DNA of 14,350 nucleotides from Prevotellaceae bacterium UBA7028. Its GTDB lineage: Bacteria; Bacteroidota; Bacteroidia; Bacteroidales; Bacteroidaceae. Location of the stretch: NCBI GenBank assembly GCA_002494215.1, contig DLBF01000069.1, positions 280 through 14,629 on the forward strand, read 5' to 3'. The notes under the pieces were generated by a model. The model was not told where the DNA came from. It made no database searches and saw only the letters and a program-made list of their open reading frames with translations. Made by a program: the position numbers and the translations under genes. Below are positions 14,169 to 14,350 of the stretch, in pieces; positions within the stretch are counted from its first letter, which is position 1; each line of letters opens with the position of its first letter.

Positions 14169-14176
14169 CAAAGGTA
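14169..14176 (-). promoter_or_regulatory. -7 box of a minus-strand promoter for the DUF4199-led run
   Basis: Read on the minus strand, 14176-14169 is TACCTTTG, a perfect TAnnTTTG box. Transcription would start near 14163, giving a leader of about 43 bases before the ATG at 14120. A TTTG -33 box is not visible at the expected distance, so this promoter may be weaker or need an activator. It is the only recognisable promoter box for the minus-strand genes. Confidence 0.6.
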
Positions 14177-14245
14177 TAAATTTATTTCTTGTTATGTACG
14201 TATGTGCGCGATAAAAAATTGAGATATAAAAAAATAGGGCCAAAA

Positions 14246-14277
14246 TTTGTGTTTTCCGTCAATAATATCTACCTTTG
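14246..14277 (+). promoter_or_regulatory. Strong Bacteroidetes promoter for the SRP RNA gene
   Basis: TTTG (14246-14249), 20 bases, then TACCTTTG (14270-14277): both boxes match consensus with optimal spacing, as expected for a stable RNA gene. It is back to back with the minus-strand promoter at 14169-14176. Confidence 0.85.
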
Positions 14278-14282
14278 CACTC

Positions 14283-14350
14283 GCAAAAAACGGGAAAGTC
14301 CTGTACGGCATGCTCCCTTCGAATCCCCCAGGGCTTGACCGCAGCAAGGG
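14283..14350 (+). ncRNA. ffs: Small signal recognition particle RNA (4.5S), 5' part
   Basis: The segment after the promoter contains the conserved SRP domain pattern: CTTCGAATCCCCCAGG (14317 onward) and GCAGCAAGGG (14341-14350). These are the two strands of the internal loop that binds the M domain of Ffh, separated by the short apical loop. The preceding arm (CCTGTACGGCATGCTCCC) is unpaired within the window, and its partner strand would lie just beyond 14350, so about two thirds of the gene is present. The apical sequence GGGCTTGACC has no GNRA tetraloop as in E. coli. The GGGAAAGTCC near the start recalls RNase P RNA, but the rest does not fit that RNA. The 5' end is estimated from the promoter. 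Confidence 0.85.

Noticed and set aside
14283..14350. RNase P RNA, because of GGGAAAGTCC near the start
   Set aside because: The following CGAATCCCCCAGG and GCAGCAAGGG match the SRP core, and the conserved RNase P segments expected next are absent.

Overview
The window looks like a chromosomal segment of a Bacteroidales bacterium, most likely Prevotella-like. Three lines of sequence evidence point there. The promoters are of the Bacteroidetes type (TTTG, about 20 bases, TAnnTTTG). The gene families DUF4199, DUF6452 and DUF6048 and a Bacteroidetes-style GH95 enzyme with a short YDLSGRR-type C-terminal tail are present. Most genes are packed with 1-50 base overlaps. No phage, transposase, CRISPR or toxin-antitoxin genes are visible.

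Layout. Bases 1-54 are the 3' end of a tRNA gene (probably tRNA-His) and its terminator. Bases 55-1113 hold no convincing gene. They contain unusual repeats: a large imperfect inverted repeat (371-565), an 11-bp phased array inside it (454-519), a 134-bp nested palindrome (690-823), and a cluster of 7-bp units (955-1024). A clear promoter (1114-1144) then drives a secreted GH95 family glycoside hydrolase (1170-4646, + strand), which stands alone without SusC/SusD partners.

From 4593 to 14120 every gene is on the minus strand. In transcription order these are: a DUF4199 membrane protein, a polyprenyl-phosphate-type GT2 glycosyltransferase, a DUF6452 lipoprotein and a DUF6048 exported protein (envelope block); then mntP (Mn efflux), apbE (FAD:protein FMN transferase) and a Crp/Fnr regulator, joined by ATGA stop-start overlaps; then an in-frame fusion of an M3 peptidyl-dipeptidase with a dCMP deaminase, followed with an 8-base overlap by an S41 C-terminal processing peptidase. 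The minus-strand run starts at a TACCTTTG promoter box near 14170. Back to back with it, a textbook promoter (14246-14277) reads right into the 5' part of the small SRP RNA gene, which runs off the window.

The most unusual signals are two. First, three intergenic clusters of 7-bp units (955-1024, 8781-8887, 11187-11291) share the same three-block order: a variable word, then a GAAAC word, then an ATCTCTA-like word. Two of them sit at the only large gaps of the minus-strand run. In both of those the stop codon of the upstream gene lies in or at the edge of the third block. Second, the peptidase-deaminase fusion joins two complete, apparently active enzymes of unrelated pathways in one 820-residue polypeptide.
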